Shown one piece after another: positions 7,149-16,977 of a stretch of DNA of 64,000 nt. Within the stretch, counting starts at the first letter, position 1; each line of letters begins with the position of its first letter. Where the stretch lies: the NCBI RefSeq assembly GCF_012650175.1, contig NZ_JAAILI010000043.1:1-64000 (forward strand), given 5' to 3'. A model generated the notes under the pieces. The model saw only the letters and a list, made by a program, of their open reading frames with translations. It made no database searches and was not told where the DNA came from. Both the position numbers and the translations under genes were made by a program. The stretch is from Sphingomonas sp. S2M10. Its GTDB lineage: Bacteria; Pseudomonadota; Alphaproteobacteria; Sphingomonadales; Sphingomonadaceae.

Positions 7149-9893
7149 TTACGCCACCTGGCCGTGGCAGTGCTTGTACTTCAGCCCAGAACCGCACGGG
7201 CACGGCGCGTTGCGGCTGACCAGCCCGACCCACTCCGACGGATCGGTGCCATAATCGTCGCCCGCGGGCCGCGGGATGCCGAGCGGTGGCAGGCGGGTGG
7301 TGACCAGCCCCGCAGAACCGCCGTCCCAATCATTGGTGTTGTCCATGCCGGTCAGCGGATCGATATGGGTGGTCAGGAACGCCGGCAGCTCGGGAAGCTC
7401 GGGGGGCGGTGCCATGCGGAACTGGGCGAAGGCCATGGTGCGCGTCACGTCCTCGCGGATCGTGTCGAGCATGCGCTGGAACATCGAGAACGCCTCGTGC
7501 TTATACTCGTTGATCGGCGTCTTCTGCGCATAGGCGCGCAGGTGGACGACCTGGCGCAGCGCGTCGAGCATCGCGAGATGCTCCTTCCAGTGATGGTCGA
7601 GATTTTGCAGCAGGATCGACTTCTCGATTGAGGTCCAGGTCTCCGGCTCCAGATCCGCTGCCTTCTCGGCAATCGCGGCATCCGCGGCCGTGCGAACGCG
7701 CTCCTCCAGGATCTCCGGATCGATCGCTTCCTCATCCTTCACCCACTCGTCGACCGGCAGGTCGAGATTGAGCGTGTCGGCGAGCCGCTCCTTGAGACCG
7801 GCGATATTCCACTGCTCGGGATAGCTGTTCGGCGGGCAGGCCTCGCCGACGATTGCGTTCACCGTCTCGTGGCGCATGTCCTCGACCACCTGACCGACGG
7901 TGTCGGCATCCATGATGTCGGCGCGCTGCTCGTAGATGACCTTGCGCTGGTCGTTCATCACGTCGTCATATTCGACGACCTGCTTGCGCACGTCATAGTT
8001 GCGCGCCTCGACCTTGCGCTGCGCGGTCTCGATCGCCTTGCTCAGCCAGCGCGACGGCGGCATCGCCTCGCCGTCCTCCAGGCTGGAGCGCATCATCCGC
8101 GAGAACAAGGTGTTCGAGCCGAAGATGCGCAGCAGATCGTCGTCGAGGCTGAGATAGAAGCGGCTGAGGCCCGGGTCGCCCTGGCGGCCCGAACGACCAC
8201 GCAGCTGGTTGTCGATGCGGCGGCTCTCGTGGCGCTCGGTGCCGAGCACGAACAGGCCGCCGGCAGCCTTCACCTTTTCCTTCTCCTCGGCGACCTCGGC
8301 CTTGATCCGCTCGATCGCGGCGTCGCGCTCGGGGCCGTCGGGCATGTCGCGCAGTTCGTCGGCCACGCGGAACTCGACATTGCCGCCCAGCTGAATGTCG
8401 GTGCCGCGGCCCGCCATGTTGGTCGATACGGTGACCATGCCGAGACGGCCCGCCTGCGCGACGATATGCGCCTCACTCTCGTGGAAGCGCGCGTTGAGCA
8501 CCTCGTGCTTCACGCCCTCGCGGTGGAGGAATTCGGAAAGCAGCTCCGACTTCTCGATCGAAACGGTGCCGACCAGCACCGGCTGGCCGCGCTCGGCATG
8601 CGCCTTGATCGTCTTGGCGATGCCGGCGAACTTGTCCTCGGTCGACTTGTAGAAAGTGTCTTCCTCGTCGATCCGCTGCACCGGCAGGTTGGTCGGAATG
8701 GTGACGACGTTCATCTTGTAGATGTCGAAGAATTCCGCCGCCTCGGTCGAGGCCGTGCCGGTCATGCCGCCGAGCTTCGGGTACATGCGGAAATAGTTCT
8801 GGAAGGTGATCGAGGCGAGCGTCTGGTTCTCCGGCTCGATGTTCACGCCTTCCTTGGCTTCCACCGCCTGATGCAGGCCGTCCGACCAGCGGCGGCCATC
8901 CATCATGCGGCCGGTGAACTCGTCGATGATGACGATCTTGCCGTCCTTGACGATGTAATCGGTATCGCGCTTGAACATCACGTTCGCGCGGAGCGCCTGG
9001 TTCAGATGGTGCACCACCTGCGTGTTCTCGAAATCATACAGGTTGGCGCCGACCAGCAGCCCTGCTTCCTCGAGCATCCGCTCGACCTTCTCGGTGCCTT
9101 CCTCGGTGAGGACGATGGTGCGCTGCTTCTCGTCCTTCTCATAGTCCTCGGCGCTCAGTTGCTTCACCACCACGTCTACGCCCATATAGAGCTCCGAACG
9201 GTCATCGGTCGGGCCGGAGATGATCAGCGGGGTGCGCGCCTCGTCGATCAGGATCGAGTCCACCTCGTCGACGATGGCATAGGCGAACGGACGCTGCACC
9301 ATGCTCGCGCGATCATATTTCATGTTGTCGCGCAGATAGTCGAAGCCGAACTCGTTGTTCGTGCCGTAGGTGATATCCGAGCCATAGGCGTCGCGGCGCT
9401 GCTGATCGGACAGGTTGGGGACGATCACGCCGGTGGTGAGACCCAGGAAGCCATAGACCTGCGCCATCCACTCGGCGTCGCGGCGGGCGAGATAGTCGTT
9501 GACGGTGATGACGTGGACGCCGTTGCCGGGCAGCGCGTTCAGATAGGTGGCGAGCGTCGCGACCAGCGTCTTGCCCTCGCCGGTGCGCATCTCGGCGATC
9601 TCGCCCCGATGGAGCACGATGCCGCCGACCATCTGCACGTCATAGTGGCGCTGGCCGATCACGCGGCGCGCGGCTTCGCGCACCGTGGCGAAGGCCTCCG
9701 GCAGCAGGTCGTCGAGCTTGGCGCCATTGGCCAGCTGTTCGCGGAACTTGATCGTCTGCTGGGCCAGCGTGTCGTCGCTCATCGCCTGGAGCGCCGGCTC
9801 GAAGCTGGCGATCTTCTGGACAATCGGATTGAGCGACTTGACGTAGCGATCGTTGGACGAACCGAAAAGCGACTTGGCAATACCGCCGAACAT
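7149..9893 (-). CDS. secA: Preprotein translocase ATPase SecA
   Basis: This full-length 914-residue SecA drives export of unfolded preproteins through SecYEG at the inner membrane. Visible features are Walker A GEGKT (105-109), the [15 protein letters not shown] block, the GMTGTA segment, the helicase motifs NMAGRGTDI and [10 protein letters not shown], and the C-terminal zinc-binding tail [16 protein letters not shown] that recruits SecB and ribosomes. ATG at 9893 is preceded by AGGAACT on the minus strand. The gene stands alone, with a terminator pair after it. Identification is certain. Confidence 0.98.
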   Translation of the reverse strand: MFGGIAKSLFGSSNDRYVKSLNPIVQKIASFEPALQAMSDDTLAQQTIKFREQLANGAKLDDLLPEAFATVREAARRVIGQRHYDVQMVGGIVLHRGEIAEMRTGEGKTLVATLATYLNALPGNGVHVITVNDYLARRDAEWMAQVYGFLGLTTGVIVPNLSDQQRRDAYGSDITYGTNNEFGFDYLRDNMKYDRASMVQRPFAYAIVDEVDSILIDEARTPLIISGPTDDRSELYMGVDVVVKQLSAEDYEKDEKQRTIVLTEEGTEKVERMLEEAGLLVGANLYDFENTQVVHHLNQALRANVMFKRDTDYIVKDGKIVIIDEFTGRMMDGRRWSDGLHQAVEAKEGVNIEPENQTLASITFQNYFRMYPKLGGMTGTASTEAAEFFDIYKMNVVTIPTNLPVQRIDEEDTFYKSTEDKFAGIAKTIKAHAERGQPVLVGTVSIEKSELLSEFLHREGVKHEVLNARFHESEAHIVAQAGRLGMVTVSTNMAGRGTDIQLGGNVEFRVADELRDMPDGPERDAAIERIKAEVAEEKEKVKAAGGLFVLGTERHESRRIDNQLRGRSGRQGDPGLSRFYLSLDDDLLRIFGSNTLFSRMMRSSLEDGEAMPPSRWLSKAIETAQRKVEARNYDVRKQVVEYDDVMNDQRKVIYEQRADIMDADTVGQVVEDMRHETVNAIVGEACPPNSYPEQWNIAGLKERLADTLNLDLPVDEWVKDEEAIDPEILEERVRTAADAAIAEKAADLEPETWTSIEKSILLQNLDHHWKEHLAMLDALRQVVHLRAYAQKTPINEYKHEAFSMFQRMLDTIREDVTRTMAFAQFRMAPPPELPELPAFLTTHIDPLTGMDNTNDWDGGSAGLVTTRLPPLGIPRPAGDDYGTDPSEWVGLVSRNAPCPCGSGLKYKHCHGQVA

Positions 9894-10019
9894 GCGAGTT
9901 CCTGACCTGTTTGTAGGGAGTGCGCGAAGGCTGCCGGACGAGGCGGAGCCATCACGGGTGCACCGCGAGCAAGCGCGGCGACGAAAGGAAGAAGGGCCCG
10001 AACACGCGGGCCGGAAAGG

Positions 10020-10280
10020 CTATTCGCGCCGCTGCTCGAAGGCGAGGCGAAGCGCAGGCCGCGGCGTGGCGGCCAGATGGAACACCGGGATGGTGACGAC
10101 CCGCACCAGCGCGGGGAGCGCCGCCGCAGCCGCCACGATGTGGCGCGACGGGACGGTCGCCGCCTGGGCCGCTTCCGCCACGCGCACCACGGCGACGCCC
10201 GGGATCGGACGCAGCCCACGCTCGCCCAACCCGCCGGTCAGGCTCGCGAAAAGCGCAGTGAGGAGCAGCAGCAGTTCCAA
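10020..10280 (-). CDS. Small conserved membrane-anchored hypothetical protein
   Basis: This 86-residue protein reads from TTG at 10280. It opens with a Leu-rich membrane helix (MELLLLLTALFASLTG), has an Ala/Val-rich middle (AEAAQAATVPSRHIVAAAAALPAL) and ends in a basic tail. Small proteins of this build lie upstream of secA in related sphingomonads, as I recall, but I know no function. The start is a guess: the frame runs open to 10370, and TTG 10280 gives the cleanest hydrophobic start with a weak AGGG upstream. It is on the same strand as secA, 126 nt before it. Confidence 0.5.
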   Translation of the reverse strand: MELLLLLTALFASLTGGLGERGLRPIPGVAVVRVAEAAQAATVPSRHIVAAAAALPALVRVVTIPVFHLAATPRPALRLAFEQRRE

Positions 10281-10445
10281 GCGAAACCCTGTGGTACACG
10301 GTGGTGATGTCGCAACCGACGGGCGGCAACGCACGACACATAGGGATCGACGCACGGTTCGTCTAATCAAAAGCTGCCCCGGTAGAGAGGCATAGTGCCA
10401 CGGGTGTCAGATTAGGCCAACTTTCCGACTTGGCCCCACCGCGCG

Positions 10446-10979
10446 TCATTGCGAAAGAACCCACCTGAAGCGGTTTCTGTAGATAGCCGCTACCGGCCGG
10501 CCATCGGCATCCAATGCCGGGACGAACCGCGCGCGCTCGATGAGCAGGCCACAGGCCGTTTGGTCGAGCCGCGCAGAACCGCTGGAAGCCGTAACCTGGC
10601 AGCGTCTCGGCGTTCCTTGTTCATCGATAAAGAGCGTGAAGGCAACGCTGCCCTGCTCCCCCGCACGCTGCGCTTCCAGGGGATAGTCATCGTTCGTGAC
10701 CCACGATCCCGGCGGGTTCCTCGGGTATAACGCGCGGGGGCCGCCGGGAAGCACCTCCGACACATGGGGTAGGATCGTAGTAGTGGGCTTGGAGCTACCG
10801 CCTTTCTCATCAAGTCGCGCTACTGACTTCCAGCCTCCGTCGACCCACTTCGGGATGCGAGGGGCAGCTTGCCAGACACCATATCCGGCAAGGGCCAGGA
10901 GGGCGAGAATGAGCAACCCGATGGCGGCAAGAACGAGCCGCCGCAGCCCGTCTCCGTTTCCGACAATGGCGAACTTCAC
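10446..10979 (-). CDS. TonB-like energy transducer, C-terminal domain protein
   Basis: This 177-residue protein has one N-terminal membrane helix (LVLAAIGLLILALLALAGYG) and a periplasmic part. That part ends in a TonB C-terminal-type domain: YPLEAQRAGEQGSVAFTLFI, then CQVTASSGSARLDQTACGLL and a terminal strand. Such proteins pass energy from ExbBD to outer-membrane receptors, or are stand-alone relatives. The linker is short for a full TonB and lacks a long Pro-rich stretch, so it may not span the periplasm. GTG 10979 was chosen because GAAGG lies 7 nt before it. It is divergent from argJ with 109 bp between. Confidence 0.6.
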   Translation of the reverse strand: MKFAIVGNGDGLRRLVLAAIGLLILALLALAGYGVWQAAPRIPKWVDGGWKSVARLDEKGGSSKPTTTILPHVSEVLPGGPRALYPRNPPGSWVTNDDYPLEAQRAGEQGSVAFTLFIDEQGTPRRCQVTASSGSARLDQTACGLLIERARFVPALDADGRPVAAIYRNRFRWVLSQ

Positions 10980-11088
10980 GCCGCTGCCTTCAACCCGTTC
11001 CTCACCGGCGACCAAGGCGCACCAAAAGCATTGATCTTTATCCCCCCATGCACGAAGCACGCGCCGCATCCTAACCACAGGCGGTTCC

Positions 11089-12315
11089 ATGTCCACCAGC
11101 ACCTCCCCGCTCGCGCTGCCCTTCCCCGCCCTGCCCGCGATCCCCGGCGTCACGCCGCGCATCGCGCGGGCGCGGTACAAGAACTGGGATCGCTGCGACC
11201 TCACCTTCGTCACGCTCGACGAAGGCACCAGCGTCGCCGGCGTGCTGACCAGCAGCAAATGCCCCTCGCCCGAGGTGGAGTGGTGCCGCAAGGCGCTCGT
11301 CCTCGGCAAGGCGCGCGCGCTGGTGGTGAATGCGGGCAATTCCAACGCCTTCACCGGCAATCGCGGCCGCGCCGCCGTGGAGGCGATCGCCGCTCGCACC
11401 GCGCAGCATCTCGGCTGCGATCCCTCGGACGTGTTCGTCTCGTCAACCGGCGTGATCGGCGTGCCGCTGCCGATCGACAAGGCCGAGGCCGGGCTCGACG
11501 CCGCCTATGCCGCCGAGCCGTGCAGCTGGGAAGACGCCGCCGCGACGATCATGACCACCGACACCTTTACCAAGGGCGCAGTGACCACCGCCGTCGTCGA
11601 CGGCCGCACGGTGACGCTGGCTGGCATCATCAAGGGTTCCGGCATGATTGCGCCGGACATGGCGACGATGCTCGGTTACGTCTTCACGGATGCAGCGGCA
11701 GACCCGGTGTTTCTCCAGCGTGCGCTCGCCGATGCCAATGGCGCGAGCTTCTCCTGCATCACGGTCGATGGCGACACCTCGACCAGCGACACCGTCCTCG
11801 CCTTCGCCACCGGCAAGGCCGGCAACGCGCCGCTCACCAGCGATGACGATGCCGGCGCCGATGCGTTCCGCGCTGCGCTTGCCGATCTGTGCCGTCAACT
11901 CGCGCTGCTCGTCGTCCGCGACGGCGAAGGCGCGCAGAAGCTGATCGAAATCACCGTCGAGGGCGCCGAGAGCGACCGCAGCGCGCACCGCATCGCCATG
12001 TCGATCGCCAATTCGCCGCTGGTGAAGACGGCAATCGCGGGCGAGGATGCGAATTGGGGCCGGGTCGTGATGGCCGTCGGCAAGGCCGGCGAGCCCGCCG
12101 AGCGCGACCGGCTCGCCATCCGCTTCGGTGCCACCCAGGTGGCGCGCGAGGGGCTGGCGGTCGAGGGCTATGACGAGGCGCCGGTCGCCGCGCACCTCAA
12201 GGGACAGGAAGTGGAGATCGGGGTCGACCTGGGCCTCGGCGAAGGTCGCGCCACGGTTTGGACCTGCGACCTGACCCATGGTTACATCTCCATCAACGCC
12301 GACTATCGGAGCTGA
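11089..12315 (+). CDS. argJ: Bifunctional ornithine acetyltransferase / N-acetylglutamate synthase ArgJ
   Basis: This 408-residue enzyme transfers acetyl from N-acetylornithine to glutamate in the cyclic arginine pathway, and may also use acetyl-CoA. The precursor self-cleaves before a nucleophilic threonine. Here the site GSGMIAPDMATML places Thr193 as the new N-terminus of the beta chain. NAGNSNAFTG (81-90) is the usual alpha-chain signature, and the C-terminus ends HGYISINADYRS as in the family. The start follows a weak AGGCGG. The phosphatase gene begins 5 nt after the stop, so the two are probably co-transcribed. Confidence 0.95.
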   Translation: MSTSTSPLALPFPALPAIPGVTPRIARARYKNWDRCDLTFVTLDEGTSVAGVLTSSKCPSPEVEWCRKALVLGKARALVVNAGNSNAFTGNRGRAAVEAIAARTAQHLGCDPSDVFVSSTGVIGVPLPIDKAEAGLDAAYAAEPCSWEDAAATIMTTDTFTKGAVTTAVVDGRTVTLAGIIKGSGMIAPDMATMLGYVFTDAAADPVFLQRALADANGASFSCITVDGDTSTSDTVLAFATGKAGNAPLTSDDDAGADAFRAALADLCRQLALLVVRDGEGAQKLIEITVEGAESDRSAHRIAMSIANSPLVKTAIAGEDANWGRVVMAVGKAGEPAERDRLAIRFGATQVAREGLAVEGYDEAPVAAHLKGQEVEIGVDLGLGEGRATVWTCDLTHGYISINADYRS

Positions 12316-12320
12316 GCGCC

Positions 12321-13115
12321 ATGCACCGCCACCACGAAGCCGTCTCCGCGCTGATGCGCACCGTAGCAGAGGCGGTGGTGATGCCGCGTTTCCGCAACCT
12401 CGCTGCCGAGGAGATGCTGGAAAAGACCCCCGGCGAGCTGGTGACCATTGCCGATCGCGAGGCCGAGGAACGGCTGACCGAAGGGCTCGCGACGATCGAC
12501 GGCGACACGGTGATCGTCGGCGAAGAGGCCTGCGCGGCCGATCCGGCGCTGATCGAGCAGGCCACCGCCGCCAGGGCCTGGGTCATCGATCCGATCGACG
12601 GCACCGCCAATTTCGCGTCGGGGCAACCGCCCTTCGGGATCATGATCGCGCTGGTCGAGAACGGCATCACGCAGGCAGGCTGGCTCTACGATCCGGTGGC
12701 CAAGCGCATGTGCCACGCAATATTGGGTGGCGGCGCGTTCCTCGACGACGCGCCGATCCGCGCCCGCGCCAGCGGTGCTCCGCGCCCGCTGGCCGCGGTT
12801 TCCAAGGTCGGCCAGTCCGAGGACGAGCACGCTGCCCGCGCCGCGCGGTTCGGCGGCCCCTTCGAGCTGGTACCGCTGCCGCGCTGTGCCGCGGAGAATT
12901 ATCCGCGGCTGGTGCTGGGCCAGAACGACGTCGCCGTCTTCCGGCGGACCTTGGTATGGGATCATGCGCCGGGCGTGCTGTTCCTCACCGAAGCGGGAGG
13001 CTATGTCGCCCGCTGGGACGCCAGCCCCTATCGCATCGGCGACGACGGCGTCGGCATTGTCGCGGCCGCTACGCCCGAACTTGGCAGGCGCGCGACCGAG
13101 CTGCTGTTCGATTGA
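12321..13115 (+). CDS. Inositol-monophosphatase-family phosphatase
   Basis: This 264-residue member of the FIG/IMPase superfamily has its metal-binding motifs intact: GEEA at about 67-70, WVIDPIDGTANF at 87-98, and the C-terminal WDHAPGVLFLTEAGG. It hydrolyses phosphate monoesters with Mg2+. Substrates in the family include inositol phosphate, histidinol phosphate, fructose-1,6-bisphosphate and 3'-phosphoadenosine phosphate. Which one applies cannot be read here. ATG 12321 was chosen because it begins 5 nt after argJ and at the family N-terminus. Histidinol-phosphatase is a plausible alternative. Confidence 0.8.
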   Translation: MHRHHEAVSALMRTVAEAVVMPRFRNLAAEEMLEKTPGELVTIADREAEERLTEGLATIDGDTVIVGEEACAADPALIEQATAARAWVIDPIDGTANFASGQPPFGIMIALVENGITQAGWLYDPVAKRMCHAILGGGAFLDDAPIRARASGAPRPLAAVSKVGQSEDEHAARAARFGGPFELVPLPRCAAENYPRLVLGQNDVAVFRRTLVWDHAPGVLFLTEAGGYVARWDASPYRIGDDGVGIVAAATPELGRRATELLFD

Positions 13116-13125
13116 TCCTGGCAGT

Positions 13126-13147
13126 CCCCTCCCAAGCGCGGGAGGGG
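13126..13147. repeat. REP-like hairpin, second copy of the CCCCTCCC/GGGAGGGG core
   Basis: CCCCTCCC (13126-13133) and GGGAGGGG (13140-13147) pair around AAGCGC. This is the same core as the hairpin at 7113-7140. It sits between the convergent phosphatase gene and trxA and could end both transcripts. Confidence 0.6.
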
Positions 13148-13166
13148 GCGCGCAGGCGGTGCGGGA

Positions 13167-13487
13167 TCACATCTCGCGTTCGATCCACTGCTTGATCGCG
13201 CTCTTGGGCAGCGCGCCGACCTGGGTCGCGGCCTGCTGGCCGTTCTTGAACAGGATCATCGTCGGAATGCCGCGCACGCCATATTTGGTCGGCGCGTCGG
13301 GATTGTCGTCGATGTTGATCTTCACGATCTGCACCTGGCCCGCCATCTCCTCGGCGATTTCTTCCAGCGCCGGGGCGATCATGCGGCACGGGCCGCACCA
13401 CTCGGCCCAGAAATCGACGAGGACGGGCTTGTCCGCCTGCAGCACGTCGGTCTCGAAAGTGGCGTCGGTGGTCGCCAGAGTGGCCAT
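13167..13487 (-). CDS. trxA: Thioredoxin
   Basis: This 106-residue cytoplasmic disulfide reductase has the active site WCGPC at residues 30-34, the cis-Pro loop GIPTM and a C-terminal helix SAIKQWIE. It supplies electrons to ribonucleotide reductase and, relevant to this window, to APS/PAPS reductase CysH. ATG 13487 follows AGGAG. The frame extends upstream to 13541, but that part does not fit the family. It lies just downstream of addA on the same strand, as in other alphaproteobacteria. Confidence 0.97.
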   Translation of the reverse strand: MATLATTDATFETDVLQADKPVLVDFWAEWCGPCRMIAPALEEIAEEMAGQVQIVKINIDDNPDAPTKYGVRGIPTMILFKNGQQAATQVGALPKSAIKQWIEREM

Positions 13488-13571
13488 GTCAAAATCTCCT
13501 GAACTTCGTGTTGGTCGGCTATCTATGATCACCGGGGTCATCGCTCAAGCGCATGGGCGCAAGCTTTGCTC

Positions 13572-16500
13572 CTACCCCGCGTAGCCCGGCTTGTGCGCGG
13601 CAAGAAGCGCCTCCGGCAATGCGTAGAGCACCGGACCGGCAGAATACAGCAGCGCCGCCTCCACCGCACGCTCCGGAAAGATCACCCGCAGCGCGGCGAC
13701 ATAGGCGGACATCTGCCGCAGATGATAGGGGGGTACGTCCTCCAGCGAAGCCGGCGCCCGGCGACCGGTCTTGAAATCCACCACCCGCACCCGGTCCGGC
13801 AGCACCACCAGCCGGTCGACCGTGCCCGACACCACCACCCCTTCGGCCACCACCGCTGCAATCGGCGCTTCCCCCAGCGCGTCCGGACCGAACAGCTCGG
13901 CAAAGCGCGGATCCTCGGTGACCGCCAGCGCCGAGTCGATCAGCGCCGCGCGCTCGCCCGCATCGACAAGCCCGCCCGCCCCGGCCAGCCAACGGTCGGC
14001 TGCACCGCGCCGCTCGGACGGCGAGACGCCGGGAAGGCGCTCGAACAGCGCGTGGAGCAGCCGTCCGCGCTCTGCGGCGGCACGCAGCGCCGGACCGGGC
14101 GGCGGATCGGCGACGCGGTCGTCGCCCAGTGAGGAGGGTGCCAGCGGCCGCGGCGGACGCGCTTCCTGCGGCGCCGGTGCATGAAGCCAGCCGGGCAGCA
14201 CGGGTCGGGAGGCTGGCGGCTCCGCCGGCGAGGCGGAGACCGCGCGTACCGGAGCCTGCGGCACCACGCCGTGAAAAGCACGGACGCCCGCCTCGTCCGC
14301 CGGCACGCCCAGCGCATCGAGCGCAGCGGCACTCGCCGCGTACCAGCTCGCCTTGGGCGGTTCGCCCTTGGCCTGGGGGCCGAGCGCGCCGGCAATCACC
14401 AGCCGTTCCTCCGCCCGCGTGGCTGCCACATAGAAAAGCCGCCAATGCTCCTGCAGCTCGCGCGCATCGGCCTCGGCCAGCGCCTCCGCCAGCGCACCGT
14501 CGCGCTCGGCGCTGCGGGGGCGGAAGATGGGGAGTTTCTCGTCCCCCTCCGGCGCCCATTTGAGAAAGCTGCGCGGACTGCGGGTGGGATCCACCGTTGC
14601 GTCGGCGAGGATCACCAGCGGCGCCTGCAAGCCCTTGGAGCCGTGCGCCGTCATCACCCGCACCGCCGGCTGCGGCTGCGCGGCATCGCGGACGATCTCG
14701 ACATCGCCGCGATCGAACCAGTCGAGGAAGCGCTGGAGCGACGGCGTCGCGCGCGTCTCGAAGGTCAGCGCGGCGTTGAGCAGTTCCTCGATCGGATCAC
14801 GCGCTTCCTCGCCCAGCCGGGTGAGCAGCTTGCGTCGCCCCTGCATCGGCCCGGACAGGAGTTCCTCGAGGAAGCGGTACGGCGTGGCGAGATCTGCGCG
14901 GCGCAGCAGATCGTATAGCGGCGCAAGCTTCTCGGCCGGCTGCGTCTCGCGCAGGTGCCGCCACAGCCCGCCGCGTTCGCGCACCGCGCCCGCCATCAGC
15001 GCGTCCTGGCTCCAGCCGATCAGCGGGGAGACCAGCAGCGATGCCAGCGACAGATCATCCTCGGGCTGGAGCGCGAAGCGGATCGCCGCCAGCAGATCCT
15101 GCACCGCCAGCGGCGCGTTGAGCCGCAGCCGGTCGACGCCCGCCACCGGTACCCCCTCGGCATAGAGCCGCGCGACGATCAGCGAGGCGAGTTCGCCGCG
15201 GCGCTTGACCAGCACCATCACGTCGCCGGGCGCGAGCATTCGGCCCTTGCTGGCAAGCGGGAGCGTGCCGATCCAGCCCTTGATCGCCCGCGCGATCCGC
15301 GCCGCCAACTCGCGGGTGGCGTCGCCGAGCCAGGATTCTTCGTCGGCATCGCTGCCGCCTTCGATCACCGGCGGCCAGAGCGTCACCGTGCCGGGACCCG
15401 GCACTTCGCTGGCATGCGGCTCGCGGTCGCTCATCGGGCCCATGCCGGGCTCGGGCAACAGGCCCAGTGCGGTATCGACGAATTCGAGCACCGGCCGGGT
15501 CGAGCGGAAACTGTGGGTGAGCGACAACTGCTCCAGTTCGCGGAGTTCCGCCTCATAGTCGCTCTGGATGTTCGCCAGCTGCTTGAACCGCTCGAACGCC
15601 GCCTGGAAGAAGATCGGATCGGTGCCCTGGAAGCCGAAGATCGCCTGCTTGTAGTCGCCCACGGTGAACAGCGTGCGCAGCCGGTCGCCGCGCGCGCCTT
15701 CGCCCGCGAAGAATTCGTCGGCCATCGCCGAGACGATCGCCCATTGGCTCGGATTGGTGTCCTGCGCTTCGTCGATCAGCACATGCTCGGTTACCTGATC
15801 GAGCTTGTAGCGCACCCATTCGCCCATCCCTTCCTGACGGAGCAGGGCAATGGTGCGGCCGATCAGATCGTCGAAATCTACCGCCCCCAGCCGCCGCTTG
15901 GCGGCGGCATAGGCACGGGCATAGTCGCGACCCGCCTCCAGTCCGCGCGCGAGCAGATCGACATAGGCGGCGCGCACCTGCATCGCGAGCAGTTCGCCGC
16001 AGCGGCCGTGGAGCCGCATCGCCGCTTCGGCATAGTCAGGATCCTGTGGCGCCTGCCCCTTGGCGAAGCTGCGCGGTTCTCCCTTCGCGGTGGCCCAGAC
16101 GAGGTGGAGCTGGTCCAGCGTCGCCGCCCGCTCCTCGGGCGATCGGCCCAGCCAGGCGGCGATGATGTCGGCCCGGTCCAGCCCGCGCGCGGTGCCCCAG
16201 GCGGCGTTCGCCGAACCAATATTGCGTAGCGTTCGCACATCAAAACCATTGTCGCCACAGCTTGTTGCAAGCGATTCTCGAATGTCGCCGGCCGGGAGGT
16301 CGAACGCGCGGCGGAGCCAGGGCTGGATGCTTCTGGGCAATCCTTCCAGCGCCTCGCCGGCCCGCGCACACTCCTGCAGAAAGCCTTCCGCACCCCCTTC
16401 GCCGAGCCGCAGGCTGAGCGCGCCGATCGCTTCGATCACACCCTCCCGGCCTTCGCGGCGGGCGTCGACCAGCATTTCGGCGAGCGTTTCGCGCGCCAGC

Positions 16501-16973
16501 ACCGCCTCCTCGCGCGCTTCCAGCGGGCGGAAGCCGGGGACCAGCCCCGCCTCGATCGGAAAGGCGGCGAGCAGCGACTGGCAGAAGCTGTGGATCGTCT
16601 GGATGCGGATGCCGCCGCCCGGCGCATCAAGCACCTTGGCGAACAGCGTGCGCGCGGTCGCCCGGCGCTCCGGGCCGATGCTCTCGCCCAGCGCCGCGAG
16701 ATCGGCGGCCAGTTCCTCGTCCTTGGCGCGCACCCAATAGGCCAGCCGACCGGTGATCCGCTCGGACATCTCCGCCGCGCCGGCCTTGGTGAAGGTCAGG
16801 CACAGGATCGCCGACGGATCGGTGCCCGCCAGCAGCAACCGCCACACGCGGGCGGCCAGCACCTGCGTCTTGCCGGTACCGGCAGAGGCCGACAGCCAGA
16901 TGTGCCGACCGGGGTCGCTCGCGCGCTTCTGATTGCCCTTCAGCGGGTGGAGCTTGGCGGGGCCGCGGCTCAT
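13572..16973 (-). CDS. addA: Double-strand-break repair helicase-nuclease subunit AddA
   Basis: This 1133-residue UvrD-type helicase has a C-terminal RecB-like nuclease. Walker A is at about 29-36 (SASAGTGKT), the DEAQD box is in VLIDEAQDTNPSQW, and motif VI is in LFYVAATRAEERL. The nuclease core is RVVDFKTGRRAP near the end. With AddB it resects DNA ends for RecA-mediated repair, the alphaproteobacterial counterpart of RecBCD. ATG 16973 is four bases after the addB stop. An ATG at 17003 in the same frame would overlap addB by 26 nt and is less likely. It sits in the minus-strand cluster divL-tsaE-amgK-murU-addB-addA. Confidence 0.95.
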   Translation of the reverse strand: MSRGPAKLHPLKGNQKRASDPGRHIWLSASAGTGKTQVLAARVWRLLLAGTDPSAILCLTFTKAGAAEMSERITGRLAYWVRAKDEELAADLAALGESIGPERRATARTLFAKVLDAPGGGIRIQTIHSFCQSLLAAFPIEAGLVPGFRPLEAREEAVLARETLAEMLVDARREGREGVIEAIGALSLRLGEGGAEGFLQECARAGEALEGLPRSIQPWLRRAFDLPAGDIRESLATSCGDNGFDVRTLRNIGSANAAWGTARGLDRADIIAAWLGRSPEERAATLDQLHLVWATAKGEPRSFAKGQAPQDPDYAEAAMRLHGRCGELLAMQVRAAYVDLLARGLEAGRDYARAYAAAKRRLGAVDFDDLIGRTIALLRQEGMGEWVRYKLDQVTEHVLIDEAQDTNPSQWAIVSAMADEFFAGEGARGDRLRTLFTVGDYKQAIFGFQGTDPIFFQAAFERFKQLANIQSDYEAELRELEQLSLTHSFRSTRPVLEFVDTALGLLPEPGMGPMSDREPHASEVPGPGTVTLWPPVIEGGSDADEESWLGDATRELAARIARAIKGWIGTLPLASKGRMLAPGDVMVLVKRRGELASLIVARLYAEGVPVAGVDRLRLNAPLAVQDLLAAIRFALQPEDDLSLASLLVSPLIGWSQDALMAGAVRERGGLWRHLRETQPAEKLAPLYDLLRRADLATPYRFLEELLSGPMQGRRKLLTRLGEEARDPIEELLNAALTFETRATPSLQRFLDWFDRGDVEIVRDAAQPQPAVRVMTAHGSKGLQAPLVILADATVDPTRSPRSFLKWAPEGDEKLPIFRPRSAERDGALAEALAEADARELQEHWRLFYVAATRAEERLVIAGALGPQAKGEPPKASWYAASAAALDALGVPADEAGVRAFHGVVPQAPVRAVSASPAEPPASRPVLPGWLHAPAPQEARPPRPLAPSSLGDDRVADPPPGPALRAAAERGRLLHALFERLPGVSPSERRGAADRWLAGAGGLVDAGERAALIDSALAVTEDPRFAELFGPDALGEAPIAAVVAEGVVVSGTVDRLVVLPDRVRVVDFKTGRRAPASLEDVPPYHLRQMSAYVAALRVIFPERAVEAALLYSAGPVLYALPEALLAAHKPGYAG

Positions 16974-16977
16974 GCGT

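Noticed and set aside
7869..9905. Long plus-strand open frame across secA
   Set aside because: It is the complement of an unmistakable secA. The composition (Val/His/Asp-rich repeats) is that of a shadow frame.
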